A stretch of DNA of 64,000 bases from Sphingomonas folli (GCF_019429525.1 NZ_JAHXZL010000001.1:372001-436000), one strand, 5' to 3'; positions 1 to 8,535 are shown, counted from the first letter of the stretch. Notes: generated from the sequence alone by a model not told the origin. Made by a program: numbers and translations.

Positions 1-104
1 ACCGCGTCGCCGAGCAGCGCCTGTACCAGGCGCTCGGCCTCTGCCGCGCGCTGATCCGGCTCGAGGACGAGGCGGTGCCGCTCCTCGCGGTCGTGCAGGA
101 CTGA
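1..104 (+). CDS. 3' end of an unidentified gene, cut by the window edge
   Basis: An open frame runs in from outside the window and stops with TGA at 102-104, three bases before the fliI start. Only about 33 C-terminal residues are visible, helical in character and ending AVVQD. The tight spacing to fliI implies the same operon, so a flagellar role is likely; fliH often sits here, but nothing in the fragment proves it. Confidence 0.6.
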   Translation, partial: RVAEQRLYQALGLCRALIRLEDEAVPLLAVVQD

Positions 105-107
105 GCG

Positions 108-1460
108 ATGCGTCGCCTCCAGGGGATCGCGCGCGCGTTGCGGGAGGTGGCGCCGGACCGCCGCTACGGCCGCGTCGTCGCGGTGCGCGGCGCGCTGGTC
201 GAGGTCGAGGGCCTGCGCGGCGCGGCGCGGATCGGCTCGCGCCTGACCATCGACGCTGACCGGGGCGCCATCGAGGCCGAGGTCACCGGGCTGGACGGCG
301 ACGTCGCGCATTGCCTCACCTTCGCCGATCCGCAGGGGATCGCGGCGGGTGCGCGCGTCGACCTCGCCGCCGCGGCGCTGACGATCAGGCCCCGCGCGGC
401 CTGGTTGGGACGGACGCTCGACGGCCTCGGGCGGCCGGTCGACGGCAGGGGACCGCTCGAGCCCGGCGCCACCGCGCGGCTGGTCCGCGCCGCGCCGCCG
501 CCCGCGGCCGAGCGCGCGCGCGTCGGCGCCAAACTCGACACCGGGATCGCGGCGATCGACCTGTTCGCGCCGCTGTGCGAGGGGCAGCGGCTCGGGCTGT
601 TCTCCGGCTCGGGCGTGGGCAAGTCGACGCTGCTCGCGATGTTCGCGCGCTGGACCGCCTGCGACGTGGTCGTGATCGGGCTGGTGGGCGAGCGCGGGCG
701 CGAGGTGAAGGAGTTCATCGAGGACGACCTCGGCGACGCGCTCGCCCGAAGCGTGATCGTCGCCGCCACGTCGGACGCGCCGGCCCTCATGCGTCGCCAG
801 GCGGCATGGACCACGCTCGCGCTCGCGGAGCATTTCCGCGACCAGGGGCTGCGCGTGCTCTGCCTGCTCGACTCGGTGACCCGTTTCGCCATGGCGCAGC
901 GGGAGATCGGGCTGGCGAGCGGCGAGCCGCCGGCGACCAAGGGCTATACGCCGACGGTCTTCGCCGAGCTGCCGCGGCTGCTCGAGCGCGCCGGGCCCGG
1001 GCTGGTGGGAACGGGCACGATCACCGCGGTCTTCACCGTGCTGGTCGACGGCGACGACCATGACGAGCCGGTCGCCGACGCGGTGCGCGGCATCCTCGAC
1101 GGCCATGTCGTGATCAGCCGCCGCATCGCCGAGCGCGGGCGCTACCCCGCGGTCGACGTGCTGCGCTCGCTGTCGCGCACGCTGCCCGAGGCGCACACGC
1201 CCGCGCAGGAGGCGCTGCGGCTCGCCGCCCGGCGCGAGCTGGCGGCCTATGGCGAGATGGAGGAGTTGATCCGGCTCGGCGCGTACAAGGCGGGCGCCAA
1301 CCCGGCGGTGGATCGCGCGATCCGACTGGCGCCCGCGATCGAGGCGTTGATCACCCAGCACAAGCGCACCGCGGCCCGGCCGGAGGCGCTGTTCGCCGCG
1401 CTGCGCACGCTGTTCGCCGCCGAGGACGGAACGAGAGAGACGCATGACGACACCCTATGA
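108..1460 (+). CDS. fliI: Flagellum-specific export ATPase FliI
   Basis: FliI is the hexameric ATPase on the cytoplasmic side of the flagellar type III export apparatus and helps deliver rod, hook and filament subunits. The 450-residue protein has the usual F1-beta-like layout. The Walker A loop SGSGVGKST is near residues 166-174, a GERGREVKEF segment follows, and the Walker B region is around VLCLLDSVTRFAMA. Length is normal for the family. It starts four bases after the upstream stop and overlaps the downstream fliJ-like gene by 17 nt, so the three are probably co-transcribed. Confidence 0.96.
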   Translation: MRRLQGIARALREVAPDRRYGRVVAVRGALVEVEGLRGAARIGSRLTIDADRGAIEAEVTGLDGDVAHCLTFADPQGIAAGARVDLAAAALTIRPRAAWLGRTLDGLGRPVDGRGPLEPGATARLVRAAPPPAAERARVGAKLDTGIAAIDLFAPLCEGQRLGLFSGSGVGKSTLLAMFARWTACDVVVIGLVGERGREVKEFIEDDLGDALARSVIVAATSDAPALMRRQAAWTTLALAEHFRDQGLRVLCLLDSVTRFAMAQREIGLASGEPPATKGYTPTVFAELPRLLERAGPGLVGTGTITAVFTVLVDGDDHDEPVADAVRGILDGHVVISRRIAERGRYPAVDVLRSLSRTLPEAHTPAQEALRLAARRELAAYGEMEELIRLGAYKAGANPAVDRAIRLAPAIEALITQHKRTAARPEALFAALRTLFAAEDGTRETHDDTL

Positions 1461-1851
1461 CGCCGCGATGCGCCACAACGCGCGCGCGCTCGACTCCCTG
1501 CGGCTCGAGATCGCGCGCGCGATGACCGAGGACGAGGCATTGTCGCGGCGTGCGCGACACCTCAGCGACGAGGCGCGGCGCGCGCGCGCGAACCAGATCG
1601 GCGACCCGCTGCTCGACACCTCGCGCTATCTCGCCCAGGCCGCGGCGCACCGCGGCTCGATCGAGCGGCGGCGGGGCGAGGTGGCCGCCGCGGTGGGGAA
1701 GCTGCAGGATAGCGCCGGTAGCGTGGCCGCCGAGCTGCAGGCGATCCGGCAGCTCGCCGCGACGCATCGGCTGACCGAGACGCGTCGGCTCAGCGCGGCC
1801 GAGCAGCGCGTCATCGACGATCGCTTCGCCGCGCTGCGGACCGAGCGATGA
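1444..1851 (+). CDS. fliJ: FliJ-like export chaperone (coiled coil)
   Basis: The 135-residue product is almost entirely helical and rich in Arg, Ala and Glu, as expected for FliJ. FliJ is the coiled-coil stalk that inserts into the FliI hexamer and links it to FlhA. Sequence conservation in FliJ is always poor, so the call rests on size, composition and position: it overlaps the 3' end of fliI by 17 nt and its own stop overlaps the next start (ATGA at 1848-1851). Another small coiled-coil flagellar protein cannot be excluded. Confidence 0.7.
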   Translation: MTTPYDAAMRHNARALDSLRLEIARAMTEDEALSRRARHLSDEARRARANQIGDPLLDTSRYLAQAAAHRGSIERRRGEVAAAVGKLQDSAGSVAAELQAIRQLAATHRLTETRRLSAAEQRVIDDRFAALRTER

Positions 1852-2912
1852 GCCATCCTCTCGTGCCACCGCGGGCGATCCCGGCGGTGGCTCGCCTCCC
1901 GGCCACCGCGTCGCAGCTCACCGCATCGCAGCCCCCCGCGTCGCAGTCCGCCGCATCGCAGCGGCTGTCGCCGACGGCGCGTGCGCGGCTGATCTACGGT
2001 GAGGCCAAGGCCGGAACGGCGACGCGGCTGTGGGAAGCGATGTTGGGCGACCGGGTCGACGTCGCCCCCGTCTCGCGGCGCGCGAGCGTCGGCGAGAACG
2101 GGCGGGTCGTCGCCGTCGCCGCGTCCGACGGCGGGTGGTCCGCGCTCCTCGCGCTCCCCATGCCGAGCGGTGCCGCGGCGCCGGCGAACCTGGACTCGGC
2201 GCATCGTGACGCGTCGTCGCGGCGGCAACCGCCGACGCACGCGCCCACCGCGTCGCCGCCGACCGCATCTGTCATGCCGCTCGGGCCCAATCAGGACTAT
2301 GCGCCCTGGCTGCGCGCGGCGGCGGACCGGACCGGCGTGCCGGGACCGGCGATCGCCGCGATCGTCGGCGCGGAGGCGGCCAGGGGAGGCGACGGGCGCT
2401 GGCTGCCGCTGTCGCGCAACCCGCGGTCGAGTGCCGCGGGACTGGGGCAGTTCCTCTCGCGCACGTGGATCGGCGAGGCGGAGCGTGCCGGGACCTGGCT
2501 GCATCAGTTGGCGACGACCAACGGCTGGCTCACCGCGGAGGGACGGGTGCGGCGCGACGCGCGGTCCGCGGTTCTGGCGCTTCGCTACGACGCGCGTGCG
2601 GCGATCGAGACGGTCGCCGATCACGCGCGTCACAATCTCGCGCAGCTGCGCGCGGTGAAGGTGATCGCGGGCGAGAGCCTCGAGGCGGTGACCCGCACCG
2701 CTTATGTCGCGCATCATCTCGGGATCGGCGACGCCATCCAATTCCTCCGGGACGCACTGGATCCGGCGCGCGCGGCGCGGCTGCTGGTGGCCCAGATCGG
2801 CGTAAACGCGGCGGCTGATCGCATCGGGCGCAGCGTCGATGCGGTCGCCGCACATCGTTCCTGGCTCACGGACTTCATGGCCCGTGCTGTCAAGCCCCGG
2901 CAAACCTATTAG
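1848..2912 (+). CDS. Lytic-transglycosylase-like protein of the flagellar cluster
   Basis: Residues 1-145 are low-complexity (Ala, Ser, Gln, Pro, Arg). From about residue 148 there is a lysozyme-like domain with a candidate catalytic Glu at 176 (IVGAEAA) followed by the transglycosylase signature NPRSSAAGLGQFLSRTW at about 191-207. Such enzymes cut peptidoglycan so that the flagellar rod can cross it. The local flgJ (5188-5481) has only the rod-binding half, so this protein is a good candidate for the missing muralytic activity. No obvious N-terminal signal peptide is seen; export through the flagellar apparatus is possible. The gene overlaps fliJ by four bases. The domain call is firm enough; the flagellar role is inferred from position. 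Confidence 0.72.
   Translation: MSHPLVPPRAIPAVARLPATASQLTASQPPASQSAASQRLSPTARARLIYGEAKAGTATRLWEAMLGDRVDVAPVSRRASVGENGRVVAVAASDGGWSALLALPMPSGAAAPANLDSAHRDASSRRQPPTHAPTASPPTASVMPLGPNQDYAPWLRAAADRTGVPGPAIAAIVGAEAARGGDGRWLPLSRNPRSSAAGLGQFLSRTWIGEAERAGTWLHQLATTNGWLTAEGRVRRDARSAVLALRYDARAAIETVADHARHNLAQLRAVKVIAGESLEAVTRTAYVAHHLGIGDAIQFLRDALDPARAARLLVAQIGVNAAADRIGRSVDAVAAHRSWLTDFMARAVKPRQTY
1906..1965 (+). repeat. Four 15-bp in-frame tandem repeats
   Basis: Four consecutive units of the form ccgc(g/a)tcgcag followed by five variable bases encode an Ala-Ser-Gln-rich stretch (ASQLT, ASQPP, ASQSA, ASQRL) near the N-terminus of the transglycosylase-like protein. The 15-bp period keeps the frame, so copy number could change without disrupting the gene. 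Confidence 0.85.
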
Positions 2913-3065
2913 AGAACCAGTATTTAGACTGTAGAATCGCCAAATATGAGAAGAAAGACGGCTCTCACATGAAGTAACACCCCGTTAATATCTCGACGGC
3001 AACTCTTTCCGGGCCGGACGCGATGCTGCGTACGATGCAGTGGTTCGCCGGGGACGGGGTGATCA
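2913..3065 (+). promoter_or_regulatory. AT-richer leader before the sigma factor gene
   Basis: This gap is clearly lower in GC than its surroundings, especially 2905-3005, with stretches such as gtatttagactgtagaat. That suggests a promoter or regulatory region for the sigma factor gene separate from the fliI operon. I cannot assign exact -35 and -10 boxes. Confidence 0.4.
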
Positions 3066-4046
3066 ATGTCAAAGACAACCGAAGCTATCGAGAGAGCGGT
3101 GCAAGCTGTTCTTGCGCAGAGGCCATCAGAGAACGAGCCGCCGACCGCGCGTCAGCGCCGCGAGCTGGATCGCGGGTTCGCTCGCATCCTGGCGCTCATC
3201 GCGCCGCGGATCCGTCATTTCATCCGCCAGTACGGGCTCACCGCCCATTGGGAGGACGCGGAGCAGGTGTGCGCCATCGCGGTCCATCGCGCCTTGCAGA
3301 CCTATGATCCGACGAAGGCGCAGTTCACGACCTTCATCAACTGGATGATCCGCGGCGAGCTGCAGGGGCTGCGCTTCCGCCTGATGACGGACCAGCGACC
3401 GTCGGCGCGCAAGGTCTCCGCCACCACCGTGTCGCTCCACGCGCTCGTCGGCAATGGCGAGGACGAGACGGAGATGGAGGTGGCGATCGAGGAGGAGAGC
3501 GCGCTGCCGCTCACCGAGGCATCGGCGAGCAATTATCTCGCGGGTTCGGCGATCGGCGCGTTGCTGGACGGTTATGTCGCGCACCTGCGCGCGGTCGGAC
3601 TGCAGCAGCTGAGCCGGCGCACGCGCGCGCGGCGGGATCGCGTCTTCACGGCCGACGATCGCCCGCGGCTCAAGATCAACGCGCTCGACCCTACCGAGGT
3701 CAGCGACCTGGAGCAGCGTATCGCGCGCAACCGCGCCCTGGTGGAGCACCGCCTCTTCGATCTGCCCGCCGCCGGCGATCTCCTCGACGATCCCAGCATC
3801 ACCAAGGAGCGCGTGCGCCAGATCACCAAACGCGCGGTGCAGACGATGGCGGAACTGGTCGCCAAAGATCCTCGCTTCGCGGTGATGCGCGAGGTCGCCG
3901 GTGCCGGGCGGCTGGACGGTGCCACCGGTGCGCCGAGCGCGCCCGCGCCGGGGCGACCGCCGCGCGCGAACCCGATCGCGCCCGATCGCGGCGAGCGCAA
4001 GCCGGTCCCATCCGACCAGCATGATCCGGGGCACGTGCTCCACTGA
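3066..4046 (+). CDS. Sigma-70 family alternative sigma factor in the flagellar cluster
   Basis: The 326-residue protein has a region 2-like block at about residues 35-115: EDAEQV, then TYDPTKAQFTTFINWMIRGE, which resembles the -10 recognition and melting region of RpoH-type factors. A region 4 helix-turn-helix lies near residues 240-265 (ITKERVRQITKRAVQTM). Between them is a long, unusual linker, and the last ~55 residues are a Pro/Arg-rich tail not typical of the family. Its place inside the cluster, with no fliA in view, suggests it directs flagellar transcription. Family membership is clear; the regulon is inferred. The start has ggggacggggtgatca upstream. Confidence 0.85.
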   Translation: MSKTTEAIERAVQAVLAQRPSENEPPTARQRRELDRGFARILALIAPRIRHFIRQYGLTAHWEDAEQVCAIAVHRALQTYDPTKAQFTTFINWMIRGELQGLRFRLMTDQRPSARKVSATTVSLHALVGNGEDETEMEVAIEEESALPLTEASASNYLAGSAIGALLDGYVAHLRAVGLQQLSRRTRARRDRVFTADDRPRLKINALDPTEVSDLEQRIARNRALVEHRLFDLPAAGDLLDDPSITKERVRQITKRAVQTMAELVAKDPRFAVMREVAGAGRLDGATGAPSAPAPGRPPRANPIAPDRGERKPVPSDQHDPGHVLH

Positions 4047-4768
4047 GGCGCGCCGGTCGCCGCGCCAGGACGGGGGGGCGGGGCGCTATGCCGCCGACGA
4101 GATCATCGACGGGCATCGCTCGACCGCCTCCCTCCGCCGGGTGCGCGAGCGGCGGACGCGAGCCCGGCTCCTGCGGCGGGCGGAGACCGGCGCCGCGCCG
4201 CTCGATGGATGGGACAGCGCCGCGATCGCCGCGGCCTCGGCGCCGTTCGGGGCCGGTGACCACCGCCCGAGCTGATCGTCGGCGCGCTGGTGCGGCCGAG
4301 CCCGGATCGTCATAGGCCATCAGCGACCGCCGGCGCCGCGCTCTACACCCGCGGCGCCGGCGCACGAGCGCTCATCGCCACGGCTCCTCGCGGGAGGGTA
4401 CGCGACCGACCGCCGTGGGACGGCGAGCGCGACAGCGTGCCGCAGGTTCCGGTCTATGACGGCGCCGCGGGTGGACGGCTCTGCCGGTGGTGGACTGCTC
4501 GCTGACACGGTGACGTCGTCATGCCGCGCGCGGCCGCGCGGCGTCGGCCCTGCGTCCCTCTAGGCGGGTGCCTGGGGATCGGTCGGTCGACCGGCTCGAC
4601 ACTCACCGCCGACCCGTATCGCTCCACGCCCGCCGGCGTTCTGGCGCCACGCGCTCACGATCGCGGCGAGCACGTGCCAGCGGTATCGCGCGATCGTGAC
4701 GGCACCATCTTGGGCGTCGGCCGGAGCCCGACCTGGAACTCGCGCTTTGCCATCGACGCCCGCGAGGC
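4047..4768. other. 722-nt region with no convincing gene
   Basis: This lies between the convergent 3' ends of the sigma factor gene and flgN. Short open frames exist on both strands, as expected at this GC content, but none has a ribosome binding site and a recognisable product. A frame around 4090-4275 on the plus strand could be a decayed coding remnant. One clear structure is the hairpin at 4655-4699. Confidence 0.6.
4655..4699. terminator. Inverted repeat downstream of flgN, possible terminator
   Basis: Perfect 11-bp arms, tcacgatcgcg and cgcgatcgtga, are separated by 23 nt. It sits 70 nt beyond the flgN stop on the minus strand and could end that operon. There is no U-tract, so intrinsic termination is uncertain. 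Confidence 0.4.
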
Positions 4769-5191
4769 TCAGAGTCGCGTATCGATCGTGATCGGCACCG
4801 CCTCGCGCTCGGGCAGCGCGCCCTCGGCGGTGTAGGTCGAGGCGCGGCGCGAGGCGAGCCGCCGCGCCTCGTCGCCGAGCACGTTGAGCAGCTCCGACGT
4901 CACCTCGAGGTTGCGCGCGACGGTCTCCGCGTTGGTCACCATCGCCGCGCGCAGCGTGTCGAGCGCGCGGTCGAGCGTCTCATGCTCGTCGGCGGGGAGA
5001 TGCTCGGTCCAGGACGGATCGGCGCGATCCAGCCGCGCGATCTCGGCCTCGAGCTGGCCGACCAGTCGCGTCTTGGCGCCGACCAGCTCGCCCAGGCTCT
5101 TGCCGCCGCGCATCTCACGCAACCGCTGGGTCTCCTCCTCGACGATCAGCGTCAGCGAGATGATCTGATCGAGCAGCTCCTCGGTGATCAC
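4769..5191 (-). CDS. flgN: FlgN-type export chaperone
   Basis: FlgN keeps the hook-filament junction proteins FlgK and FlgL soluble and delivers them to the export gate. The 140-residue protein is helical with heptad-like spacing (ELLDQIISLTLIVEEETQRL near the N-terminus, then KTRLVGQLEAEIARLD), which matches the FlgN fold and size. It starts with GTG at 5191, inside the stop of flgJ (GTGA overlap), and is the last gene of the minus-strand flgC-to-flgN run. FlgN proteins diverge strongly, so part of the support comes from context. Confidence 0.8.
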   Translation of the reverse strand: MITEELLDQIISLTLIVEEETQRLREMRGGKSLGELVGAKTRLVGQLEAEIARLDRADPSWTEHLPADEHETLDRALDTLRAAMVTNAETVARNLEVTSELLNVLGDEARRLASRRASTYTAEGALPEREAVPITIDTRL

Positions 5192-5481
5192 GGCCGCGCT
5201 CCATCCAGGCGGCGGAGCTGCGCTTCGACGTCGGCGGCGATGCCGATCCCGCCGCGCGTCGCCATGGCGCTGCCGATCTTCTCCGCCAGCACGCCGCGGA
5301 AGATCTCCTCGCCGTGGCCGCCCTCGACGTCACCCTGCTGTACCTCCTCGAGCATGAACTTGGTCATCTCGCCGAGGAACACTGCCTCGAACTCCTTCGC
5401 CGCGCCGCGGCGCTCGACCGCGGCGGCATCGGGCAGCGCGCGGGTGGGCAGCGTGGGGCGGGGGGGGATAGGGTCCATCAC
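5188..5481 (-). CDS. flgJ: FlgJ rod-binding protein, short form without muramidase
   Basis: The 97-residue protein matches only the N-terminal half of enterobacterial FlgJ: KEFEAVFLGEMTKFMLEEV is the rod-binding signature, and the protein ends soon after. This half acts as the rod cap or assembly scaffold in the periplasm. The C-terminal glucosaminidase domain is absent, as in many alphaproteobacteria. GTG (5481) and ATG (5478) are both possible starts; the gene begins 11-14 nt after flgI and overlaps flgN. Confidence 0.88.
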   Translation of the reverse strand: MMDPIPPRPTLPTRALPDAAAVERRGAAKEFEAVFLGEMTKFMLEEVQQGDVEGGHGEEIFRGVLAEKIGSAMATRGGIGIAADVEAQLRRLDGARP

Positions 5482-5491
5482 CGATACTCCG

Positions 5492-6652
5492 TCATTGTAC
5501 CTCGATATCTGCCTGCAGCGCGCCGGCCTGGCGGAGCGCCTGCAGGATCGAGATCAGCTCGCGCGGGCTAACCCCGAGCCGGTTGAGCCCCGACACCAGC
5601 GCGCGCAGCGAACTGCTGCCGTCGACGATGGCCAGTCCCTTCCCGCTGCCGTCACTGACCGTGATGTTGGTGCGCGGCACCACCGCGGTATCCCCGTTGG
5701 AGAAGGGACCGGGCTGCGACACCAGCGGCGTCTCGGCGACGCTGATCGTGAGTCCGCCCTGCGCGATCGCGACCGGGCTGATGCGCACGTCCGCCCCCAT
5801 CACGACCGTGCCGGACGCCTCGTTGATCACCACCCGCGCGGGCTGATCGATCTCGACCGGCAGGTTCTCGATCCGGGCGACCAGTGCCATCGCCGCCTCG
5901 GGCGCGGACTGCGAGGCCACCTGCACCGTCGCCGAGTCGAGCACCGCGGCGGCGCCGGGCAGCGCCGCGTTGATCGCGTCGGCGATGCGATAGGCGGTGG
6001 TGAAGTCGGCGTTCTTGAGCGCGTGCTTGAGCTGGCGCGCGCTGCGCAGGTCGAACGGTACCTCGCGCTCGATGATCGCACCGCCGGCGATCCGGCCCGA
6101 GGTGGCCACACCGCGCGTCACACTGGCCGCGGCGCCCTGGGCGCGGAAGCCGGACACGGCGAGCGGCCCCTGCGCCACCGCGTAGATCTGTCCGTCCAGG
6201 CCGCGCAGCGAGGTCACCACCAGCGTGCCGCCCTGCAGGCTGGTGGCGTCGCCGAGCGAGGAGACCTGCACGTCGATCCGGCTGCCCGCGCGGGCGAACG
6301 GCGGCATCGTCGCGGTGACCGAGACCGCGGCGACGTTCTGCGTGCGCATCTGCGTGCCGCGGATGTTGACGCCGAGCCGCTCGAGCATCGAGAGCATCGA
6401 CTCCTCGGTGAACGGCGCGTTGCGCGTGCGGTCGCCGGTGCCCGCCAGGCCGACCACCAGGCCGTAGCCGACCAGCTGGTTGGGGCGGACGTCCTCGACG
6501 TCGACCACGTCCTTGATCCGCGCGATCGTGCGTGCCGCGACCGGGCAGGGGCCGAGTGCGAGCAGCAGCGTCACGGCCGCCAGGGCCGACGGCGAGCGGC
6601 GGCCAGTCGGTCGGCGGTCGCGCGGGCGGGGAAGCAGGGTCAGTCGCATCAC
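5492..6652 (-). CDS. flgI: Flagellar P-ring protein FlgI
   Basis: FlgI polymerises around the rod in the periplasm to form the P-ring, a bushing in the peptidoglycan layer. The 386-residue product has an Arg-rich N-terminus and a hydrophobic signal segment (ALAAVTLLLALGP) ending near an Ala-Arg site. It is followed by the family's start ARIKDVVDVEDVRPNQLVGY and the conserved VGLAGTGD. Length is typical. GTG at 6652 and ATG at 6649 are adjacent alternatives. It follows flhB by five bases, and a CCTATAAACC motif overlaps the flhB stop, so it may also have its own start of transcription. Confidence 0.95.
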   Translation of the reverse strand: MMRLTLLPRPRDRRPTGRRSPSALAAVTLLLALGPCPVAARTIARIKDVVDVEDVRPNQLVGYGLVVGLAGTGDRTRNAPFTEESMLSMLERLGVNIRGTQMRTQNVAAVSVTATMPPFARAGSRIDVQVSSLGDATSLQGGTLVVTSLRGLDGQIYAVAQGPLAVSGFRAQGAAASVTRGVATSGRIAGGAIIEREVPFDLRSARQLKHALKNADFTTAYRIADAINAALPGAAAVLDSATVQVASQSAPEAAMALVARIENLPVEIDQPARVVINEASGTVVMGADVRISPVAIAQGGLTISVAETPLVSQPGPFSNGDTAVVPRTNITVSDGSGKGLAIVDGSSSLRALVSGLNRLGVSPRELISILQALRQAGALQADIEVQ

Positions 6653-6654
6653 AC

Positions 6655-6664
6655 GGTTTATAGG
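6655..6664 (-). promoter_or_regulatory. CCTATAAACC motif before flgI
   Basis: On the minus strand this reads CCTATAAACC, one of the recurring flagellar motifs. It overlaps the TAA stop of flhB (6658-6660) and lies only a few bases from the flgI start, so a transcript from it would be almost leaderless. Part of the match could be due to the stop codon. Confidence 0.35.
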
Positions 6665-7776
6665 ATGCGCCCGCCGCCCGCCGGGTGCTGGTCGGTGCTT
6701 TTCTCGACGCCGCGGCGGCTGCGGCTCAGCCGGACGACATAGGCGATGATCTCGGCGACCGCGGCATAATGGTCGACCGGTATGGGGCGGTCGATCTCCG
6801 CGCTGGCGTACAGCGCGCGGGCCAGTGGCGGGCTCTCGACGATCGGCACACCCGCCTCCTGGGCCGTCTCGCGGATGCGCTGGGCGAGCGTGTCGACCCC
6901 CTTGGCCACCACGAGCGGGGCGTGCTGGTCGCCCACCTCATAGGTGAGCGCCACCGCGTAATGCGTGGGGTTGGTCACGACGACGGTGGCTTGCTTCACC
7001 GCGGCGAGCATGCGGCGGCGCGCGCGCTGAAGCGCGATCGCGCGGCGACGCGCCTTGAGCCGCGGATCGCCCTCGCTGTCCTTGTGCTCGTCCGCAACCT
7101 CCTGCCGCGTCATGCGCAGCCCGCGCAGGAAGGCGCGGCGTTGGTAGAGCGCGTCGGCGAGCGCGAGCACGACCAGGGCGATCGTCGTCCCGCGCAGCAG
7201 CGCCGCCACCAGCCCGACCGCGGCGTGCATCAGCGCGTCGGGCGCGGCGCCGATCAGCTGGTCGAACGCGACCACGTGCGGCCACAGCCCGGCGAAGGCG
7301 ATCACGGCGACGAAACAGCTCTTCGCCAGCGTCTTCAGGAACTCGACCAGACCTCTCGTGGCGAACATGCGCTTGAGGCCGGCGCCGGGGGACACCTTGG
7401 ACCAGCGCGGTGCCACCCGCGTCCAGGACACGCTGGGGCGCGCCTGGATGGCCGACGCGAGCAGCGCCGCCGCCATCAGCACCGCCGCGATCGGCGCCAG
7501 CGCCCAGCCGGCCTCGGCGAGGAAGCCGCGCGCGAAGGCGGGGGCGTCGCGCGGCTGGAGCGGGTAATCCTGTGCCGCCCCCCACAGCCGCACGAACAGC
7601 CGCGCGAGATGCATCGCCGCCATCCCGCCGAGCGAGCCGGTCAGCACGAGCGCCGCGGCGACGATCGCGGCGTGGCGGACCTCGCCCGCGACCGCGCGCT
7701 CGCCGCGGCGGCGCGCTTCCTCGAGCCGGCGGTCGGTCGGTTCCTCGGTCTTCTGGTCCTGGTCGGCCCCGGCCAT
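6658..7776 (-). CDS. flhB: Flagellar export gate protein FlhB
   Basis: FlhB is an inner-membrane export component whose cytoplasmic domain switches substrate class from rod/hook to filament after self-cleavage. The N-terminus KTEEPTDRRLEEARRRG is diagnostic. Four membrane segments follow at roughly residues 36-60, 92-112, 150-170 and 186-212, then the cleavage loop NPTH at 269-272. At 372 residues it is full length. It sits three bases after fliR in the fliQ-fliR-flhB order. Confidence 0.96.
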   Translation of the reverse strand: MAGADQDQKTEEPTDRRLEEARRRGERAVAGEVRHAAIVAAALVLTGSLGGMAAMHLARLFVRLWGAAQDYPLQPRDAPAFARGFLAEAGWALAPIAAVLMAAALLASAIQARPSVSWTRVAPRWSKVSPGAGLKRMFATRGLVEFLKTLAKSCFVAVIAFAGLWPHVVAFDQLIGAAPDALMHAAVGLVAALLRGTTIALVVLALADALYQRRAFLRGLRMTRQEVADEHKDSEGDPRLKARRRAIALQRARRRMLAAVKQATVVVTNPTHYAVALTYEVGDQHAPLVVAKGVDTLAQRIRETAQEAGVPIVESPPLARALYASAEIDRPIPVDHYAAVAEIIAYVVRLSRSRRGVEKSTDQHPAGGGRIL

Positions 7777-7779
7777 CGC

Positions 7780-8535
7780 TCAGATCAGTCCGCTGTCGCG
7801 CAGCGCGCCGCCCATCGCCGCGGCGAAGGCGGTGATCACCACCCCGGCGGTGGTGGCGAACAGCGCGAGCCCGAGCAGCAGGTTGAGCGGCTGGGTGATG
7901 AAGAAGAGCTGCAGCATCGGCGCCATCCGCCCGGCCAGCCCGAGCGCGACGTTGAAGGCGATGCCGTACAGGAGCAGCGGCGCGCTCAGGCTCAGCGCGA
8001 TCCGCGTCGTCGCGACCGCGCTGCTCACCGCCAGCCGCGCGAAGTCGGCGGGCGGCGGCAGGCCGCCGATCGGGAAGGTGACGTAGGAGTGGAGCAGCGC
8101 GCCGACCCAGAGATGATGGAGCTGCGCCGCGAAGCATGCGATCAGTGCCGCCAGCGCCGCGATGCGGCCGAGCAGCGGCACCTGACCGCCCTGCGCCGGA
8201 TCGACGATCAGCGTCGAGCCGAGCCCGACCTGCATGCTGGCGATCCCCCCGAAGATGTTGATCGCCTGATAGAGCAGCCGCACGATCAGCCCGAGCGCGA
8301 GCCCCGTGAGCAACTCGGCCACCAGCACCGCGACCAGCCCGGCGTCGCCGCGCGCCGCCGCGACGGCGCGCGCGTGCACCATGCCGGCGAGGCCGATGCT
8401 GAGCCCCACGCCGAGCAGCAGCCGCATCCGGCCGGGCAGCGCGTCCTCCGAGAAGCCCGGCAACACCATCGCCATCGCGCCGACGCGCGCGAACACGATC
8501 AGCCAGGCGGTGAACTCGAGCGCGAGGTCGAGCAT
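7780..8535 (-). CDS. fliR: Flagellar export gate protein FliR
   Basis: FliR forms the core of the inner-membrane export gate with FliP and FliQ. The 251-residue protein is very hydrophobic with about six membrane segments and contains the conserved ARVGAMAMVLPGFSE near the N-terminus and the GLALGLIVRLLYQAINIFG stretch. Its ATG overlaps the end of fliQ by one base, and flhB follows three bases downstream. Confidence 0.94.
   Translation of the reverse strand: MLDLALEFTAWLIVFARVGAMAMVLPGFSEDALPGRMRLLLGVGLSIGLAGMVHARAVAAARGDAGLVAVLVAELLTGLALGLIVRLLYQAINIFGGIASMQVGLGSTLIVDPAQGGQVPLLGRIAALAALIACFAAQLHHLWVGALLHSYVTFPIGGLPPPADFARLAVSSAVATTRIALSLSAPLLLYGIAFNVALGLAGRMAPMLQLFFITQPLNLLLGLALFATTAGVVITAFAAAMGGALRDSGLI

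Noticed and set aside
1..104. Calling the first fragment FliH
   Set aside because: Only about 33 residues are visible and none is diagnostic; position alone is not enough.
4088..4315. Short open frames in the gap between the sigma factor gene and flgN
   Set aside because: No ribosome binding site, no recognisable product, overlapping frames on both strands.
4982..6742. Long open frame (586 codons) on the plus strand opposite flgN, flgJ and flgI
   Set aside because: It is antisense to three well-supported genes; high GC makes such frames common. The translation is a low-complexity Arg/Ala/Gly-rich sequence with no family pattern.
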